From Bacteroidaceae bacterium (lineage in GTDB: Bacteria > Bacteroidota > Bacteroidia > Bacteroidales > Bacteroidaceae), in the NCBI GenBank assembly GCA_024401305.1, contig JAKSLI010000002.1, positions 1-64,000 of the forward strand: DNA of 64,000 nt, written 5' to 3'. Shown here one piece after another: positions 61,299 to 64,000 of the stretch. The translations under genes and the position numbers were made by a program. The stretch's first letter is position 1; each line of letters begins with the position of its first letter. The notes beneath the pieces are model-generated. The model ran no database searches. It had not been told where the DNA came from and was given only the letters and a program-made list of their open reading frames with translations.

Positions 61299-61709
61299 TT
61301 ACGTCTTCGTTCGAACATCCGTAAAATCTGTGTTCAATATATCTCCGAGTATAACCTCGTCAGCAGGCAACCAGTTCACGGAGTGCAGCTCATCCTTCGC
61401 CAGCCATTTCGCAGCCTCATGTTCGAGTAGCGACAGTTTGCCGGCGATCACAGAGCATACGAAGCACTGCATGGAGAGATGGAACTTCGGATAGTCATAT
61501 TCCACGATGGTAAGCAGTTTCCCCACCTCAATCTCAGTGGCAAGTTCCTCCTGTATCTCACGCCTCAGCGCATCCTTCGGATCCTCGCCCTCCTCAATCT
61601 TTCCGCCGGGAAACTCCCACCAGTCCTTCCATTCGCCATAACCCCTCTGCGTGGCAAACACCTTACCCTCGCGAACGATTATCGCAGCAACTACATTTAT
61701 TGTTTTCAT
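61299..61709 (-). CDS. Nudix hydrolase, MutT/8-oxo-dGTP diphosphatase type
   Basis: A 136-residue Nudix enzyme. The Nudix box is GGKIEEGEDPKDALRREIQE followed by EL. WWEFPGG and the C-terminal LPADEVILGDIL are typical of the (d)CTP pyrophosphohydrolase/MutT branch that cleans nucleotide pools. The last codons and stop lie within a CGTTTT-like hexamer repeat (61279-61313), so the C-terminus may vary between strains. It is encoded after the toxin-antitoxin pair on the same strand. Confidence 0.9.
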   Translation of the reverse strand: MKTINVVAAIIVREGKVFATQRGYGEWKDWWEFPGGKIEEGEDPKDALRREIQEELATEIEVGKLLTIVEYDYPKFHLSMQCFVCSVIAGKLSLLEHEAAKWLAKDELHSVNWLPADEVILGDILNTDFTDVRTKT

Positions 61710-61754
61710 TTATTTAGGAATAGTGTTTGATCTTCCTCTTGCTTTTTCTCTGTT

Positions 61755-62075
61755 CTAAGCATATTCCATAGTAGGCACACTTATGATTTCCACCCCAAGT
61801 GCACTTTCTATTTTATATATGGTTCTCAGCCCAAGGTTCTCCTTGCCGCTTAGAATTTTTGTTACCTGTGCAGGTGATACCTCCATTCTATGTGCAAGTT
61901 CTGTTTGGCTGATGCCCAATCTACGCAGCGTTGCTCTAATGTTGAGAGCAATTTTAGCAGAAGCATTAAGCCATTCTGCATTTTCCCTGCGATACTGCCT
62001 TCTAGCCTTTTCTTCGTTTGTTGAAGGTCGAGCTATTGATTTGAGTTTTTCTGCATTGAACTTCATATCCTTCAT
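61755..62075 (-). CDS. XRE-family HTH antitoxin-like protein
   Basis: A 106-residue DNA-binding protein. An XRE/Cro helix-turn-helix covers about residues 45-100 (LRRLGISQTELAHRMEVSPA, then QVTKILSGKENLGLRTIYKI). The N-terminal 40 residues are charged, as in HigA-like antitoxins. It starts 3 bases after the upstream gene, likely its toxin. It probably represses its own promoter at 62664-62695. Confidence 0.85.
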   Translation of the reverse strand: MKDMKFNAEKLKSIARPSTNEEKARRQYRRENAEWLNASAKIALNIRATLRRLGISQTELAHRMEVSPAQVTKILSGKENLGLRTIYKIESALGVEIISVPTMEYA

Positions 62076-62078
62076 TTT

Positions 62079-62633
62079 TTAAATATCATCTCTTTCGGTG
62101 ATGCCTTCTCTTTTTAGAAATGCAAGCACTTTGTCAAGTTTCTGAATAACATTATCTTTCAAGTCTGGCGAGTTCTGTATAGTATCTGCCAACTTTATTC
62201 CGCCATATACAATCAAGAAGCAATTCTCTTCAAGCCTAATAGCATAAAGTCTGAGCAGCGATGGCTTAAGAGTGCTATATGCTTTCATGGGAGCCAATTC
62301 GCAGACAAACGAATATTTGCCATTCAGGAAATGGAAATGAGCCTCAAGATCCGGTTTTACCCCATGTTCTGCATTTTCCACAAGTTGTTCAATATAATCT
62401 TCCAGTTTCTCAGACTCATCAATCACTCGCTCTGCAGATTTTTCGGGTTCCGACGGTGATAACCCTATTGATGCCCATATTGGGTTATTCATATATTCAG
62501 CATTCGTTGTAAAGAATTCTGTCAGATAGTCAAGGTCATGCCACTTTTCAATGACCTTGTCATATTCATTCAGGTCGTCCTCATCAAACTGAATGCTGTA
62601 TATCCAAGGTTCGTATATTTCTACGATTTCCAT
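62079..62633 (-). CDS. candidate toxin partner of the XRE protein (hypothetical)
   Basis: A 184-residue acidic protein. No family was firmly recognised. The C-terminal part (SLLRLYAIRLEENCFLIVYG followed by GIK) resembles the core strands of RelE/HigB-like toxins, as does its position just before an XRE gene. The N-terminal 75 residues are extra compared with that fold. It has a full promoter 31 bases upstream. The toxin-first order suits HigBA-type modules. Confidence 0.65.
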   Translation of the reverse strand: MEIVEIYEPWIYSIQFDEDDLNEYDKVIEKWHDLDYLTEFFTTNAEYMNNPIWASIGLSPSEPEKSAERVIDESEKLEDYIEQLVENAEHGVKPDLEAHFHFLNGKYSFVCELAPMKAYSTLKPSLLRLYAIRLEENCFLIVYGGIKLADTIQNSPDLKDNVIQKLDKVLAFLKREGITERDDI

Positions 62634-62663
62634 TTTTACTTATAAGTTAAAAGATTACGTGTG

Positions 62664-62695
62664 CAAAGGTAGTATTATAGTTGAGAATTCCCAAA
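62664..62695 (-). promoter_or_regulatory. promoter of the toxin-antitoxin pair
   Basis: Minus strand: TTTG (62692-62695), 20 bases, TACCTTTG (62664-62671), a strong match. The spacer 62634-63006 otherwise holds a repeat arm and a terminator. Confidence 0.75.
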
Positions 62696-62784
62696 TAATT
62701 TCGCAATTATTTTAACTTGTAGGTTAATTTTTAACATTTATTGTTTTCATAGGAGTTCAAATATATGAGTTTAAGAATCAGAAG

Positions 62785-62818
62785 ATACGAACGAACAAAC
62801 AAACGAACGAACAGAAAA
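62785..62818 (-). repeat. GAACGAAC repeat arm
   Basis: ACGAACGAACAAACAAACG words, complementary to the arms at 60671 and 60848. Confidence 0.6.
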
Positions 62819-62916
62819 TGAAAACATAAGTAGCACATATATAGCGATACTTTTTTTCTAGTTATCATAATATGGTGTGATTTACAATATTTTTTTATTT
62901 ATGTGCACAACAAAAA

Positions 62917-62941
62917 GAGTCAGGAGAGAAACTCCTGACTC
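62917..62941 (-). terminator. terminator after the PUA-like gene
   Basis: GAGTCAGGAG (62917-62926) with CTCCTGACTC (62932-62941). On the minus strand a TTTTTG tract follows directly. Confidence 0.85.
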
Positions 62942-63006
62942 ATTATATTTATAAATTTCTCCTGAACCTACAGTTCCTGGATACCAATATCGTGTCATTT
63001 CGCTTT

Positions 63007-63783
63007 TTATGTCAGAAGATTAACACTCATATCATTTCCATCTTTACGATATGTGAAGCGTAATCCGTTTTGAATCTGGTCGATTATACCAACATCAATG
63101 GTTCGAGACACTTCATGTCTTACTAGGAAACTTAGTGTATCCGAAGTAGAACTAACTCTTTTTGCTAAAACCTTCAATGTGCCTTGGGTGTAAGCAAATG
63201 AGGGAACTTGCAAAAGTTCGTAATAAACACCATCAGCAAGATTCTTTAGATAGTATCCCTTTGTACCAGTAACGATTTGATACTTTTTCTGACAGAATGG
63301 TGCACTTGCAATACCTTCTTCCAAAGATGTTGTAGTCTTCACTCCTGATATTTTCACAGACTTCTTTTCCTGTACAACAGGAGGGTATTTGCTAGCAGCC
63401 ACAATGCTATCATAAACATCTTTATTGGCAGAACGCACTCCTTGTTGCCAGAAAGGATTTTCTTCATAATAAGAACCGTCTGCTTTGTGAATATCAACAG
63501 GATACTTAAACTTCTTGTAATTCACAATAGTGGCTCTTAAATTACCATCCATAGTTGGAACAATATCTCCGATTTCTGCCACTCCGAAATAGTGTGATTC
63601 GTCAGACATACGGGTGGGGATATTTGGACTGGTAGCCGTTTTCTTGTTACGATGATAGACTACTTGAGTGCCAGTACGTAGCTTGGCACTATACATAGGC
63701 GGAAATGTGTAAATCTGTCCTTCAACATCGTGGTAGATCTGGTCTTCGCCTCCGCCATTATCGGTTATTATTGTGTAGATCAT
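63007..63783 (-). CDS. hypothetical protein with PUA/EVE-like N-terminal region
   Basis: A 258-residue protein of unknown function. The N-terminal half (about 30-120) has the pattern LRTGTQVVYHRNKK, then HYFGVAEIGDIVP, then ATIVNYKKFKYPVDI. This is like PUA-superfamily (EVE/ASCH/SRA-type) domains that bind modified bases. The C-terminal half is beta-rich and unrecognised. It overlaps the upstream DUF2075 gene by four bases (ATGA). The pair may work together on nucleic acid, perhaps in phage defence. Confidence 0.65.
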   Translation of the reverse strand: MIYTIITDNGGGEDQIYHDVEGQIYTFPPMYSAKLRTGTQVVYHRNKKTATSPNIPTRMSDESHYFGVAEIGDIVPTMDGNLRATIVNYKKFKYPVDIHKADGSYYEENPFWQQGVRSANKDVYDSIVAASKYPPVVQEKKSVKISGVKTTTSLEEGIASAPFCQKKYQIVTGTKGYYLKNLADGVYYELLQVPSFAYTQGTLKVLAKRVSSTSDTLSFLVRHEVSRTIDVGIIDQIQNGLRFTYRKDGNDMSVNLLT

Positions 63784-64000
63784 AGTTCTTCTATTCCAAT
63801 AGATTTTAAGTATTCGTATGTGTTTTGATATACTTCCTTTGCTCGTGATTTGTCTTTCGAATCACCTTCTGGAACAAATATTATCATGCCTTTACGTGCA
63901 CGTGTCAAAAGTACTCTGTAGGCATTCTTCATATAAAACTGCTGGAGTTCATAATTTGATTTTGTATGGTCTATTGGACTCCAGACCTTACCGTTAAACT
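63780..64000 (-). CDS. DUF2075 / Schlafen-type helicase, C-terminal part (runs off window)
   Basis: Only the last 72 residues are in the window. They read FNGKVWSPIDHTKSN, then KNAYRVLLTRARKGMIIFVP, and end YLKSIGIEEL. The YRVLLTRARKG motif is superfamily 1 helicase motif VI as found in DUF2075 (Schlafen group 3-like) proteins. It was found by translating the minus strand at the edge. The start and the rest of the gene lie past 64000. Confidence 0.75.
   Translation of the reverse strand, partial: FNGKVWSPIDHTKSNYELQQFYMKNAYRVLLTRARKGMIIFVPEGDSKDKSRAKEVYQNTYEYLKSIGIEEL

Overview
The window reads as chromosome of a member of the Bacteroidota, order Bacteroidales, most likely Prevotellaceae. 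The support is a SusC/SusD pair, a hybrid two-component regulator (sensor, kinase, receiver and AraC domains in one chain), a GH97 enzyme, repeated Bacteroidota-type promoters (TAnnTTTG at about -7, sometimes with TTTG about 20 bases upstream), and the near absence of Shine-Dalgarno sequences. The species cannot be fixed from the sequence alone.

Layout. 1-6.4 kb: tandem tRNA-Lys genes, a MATE exporter, a cytidylate-kinase-like protein, an ECF sigma / membrane protein / LTxxQ periplasmic protein trio, a U32 peptidase-family protein and a membrane lipoprotein. 6.5-14.4 kb: mostly reverse-strand housekeeping genes (acyl-CoA synthetase, murB, pheS, lipid kinase, miaA) around a forward lipoprotein/metallo-hydrolase pair. 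14.5-25.3 kb: a forward run sppA-lpxK-thiL-maf-clpP-clpX-recQ-murF. 25.3-26 kb: a gene-poor repeat composite. 26-31 kb: a reverse operon of a DUF6057 membrane protein, a TolB-like lipoprotein with a CxxCH motif, and GH97, divergent from the hybrid regulator at 31.9-36 kb. 36-47.5 kb: an ATP-grasp plus CDP-alcohol phosphotransferase pair, uxaA, an S23-type four-helix-bundle gene inside an inverted-repeat element, a GH25 lysozyme, tsaE, an SpmA/SpmB fusion, a zinc-ribbon protein, an OmpA-like protein, tRNA-Glu, uxaB and rlmH. 47.6-60.5 kb: tamB, susC-susD, a FucP-like transporter, and kdsA plus a KpsF-type isomerase (Kdo supply for LPS). 60.5-64 kb: a repeat-rich accessory stretch with a Nudix hydrolase, a candidate toxin-antitoxin pair, a PUA/EVE-like protein and the C-terminus of a DUF2075 helicase-like protein, which looks like the edge of a defence island.

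The most unusual feature is the content of the spacers between genes. Many are filled with short imperfect tandem 'words' arranged as two inverted arms. The best-defined family has ends of the form GTTCGC-hairpin-GCGA-GGGTAAAGGC. Its hairpin stems change sequence from copy to copy but keep their pairing. It occurs at five loci, and one copy (39401-39880) encloses an S23/IVS-type four-helix-bundle gene while the others look like gene-less derivatives. A second family (25362-25751 and 60903-61257) and a related element with a 32-base perfect inverted repeat (45083-45323) share sequence words with each other. No transposase, CRISPR array or rRNA gene was seen.
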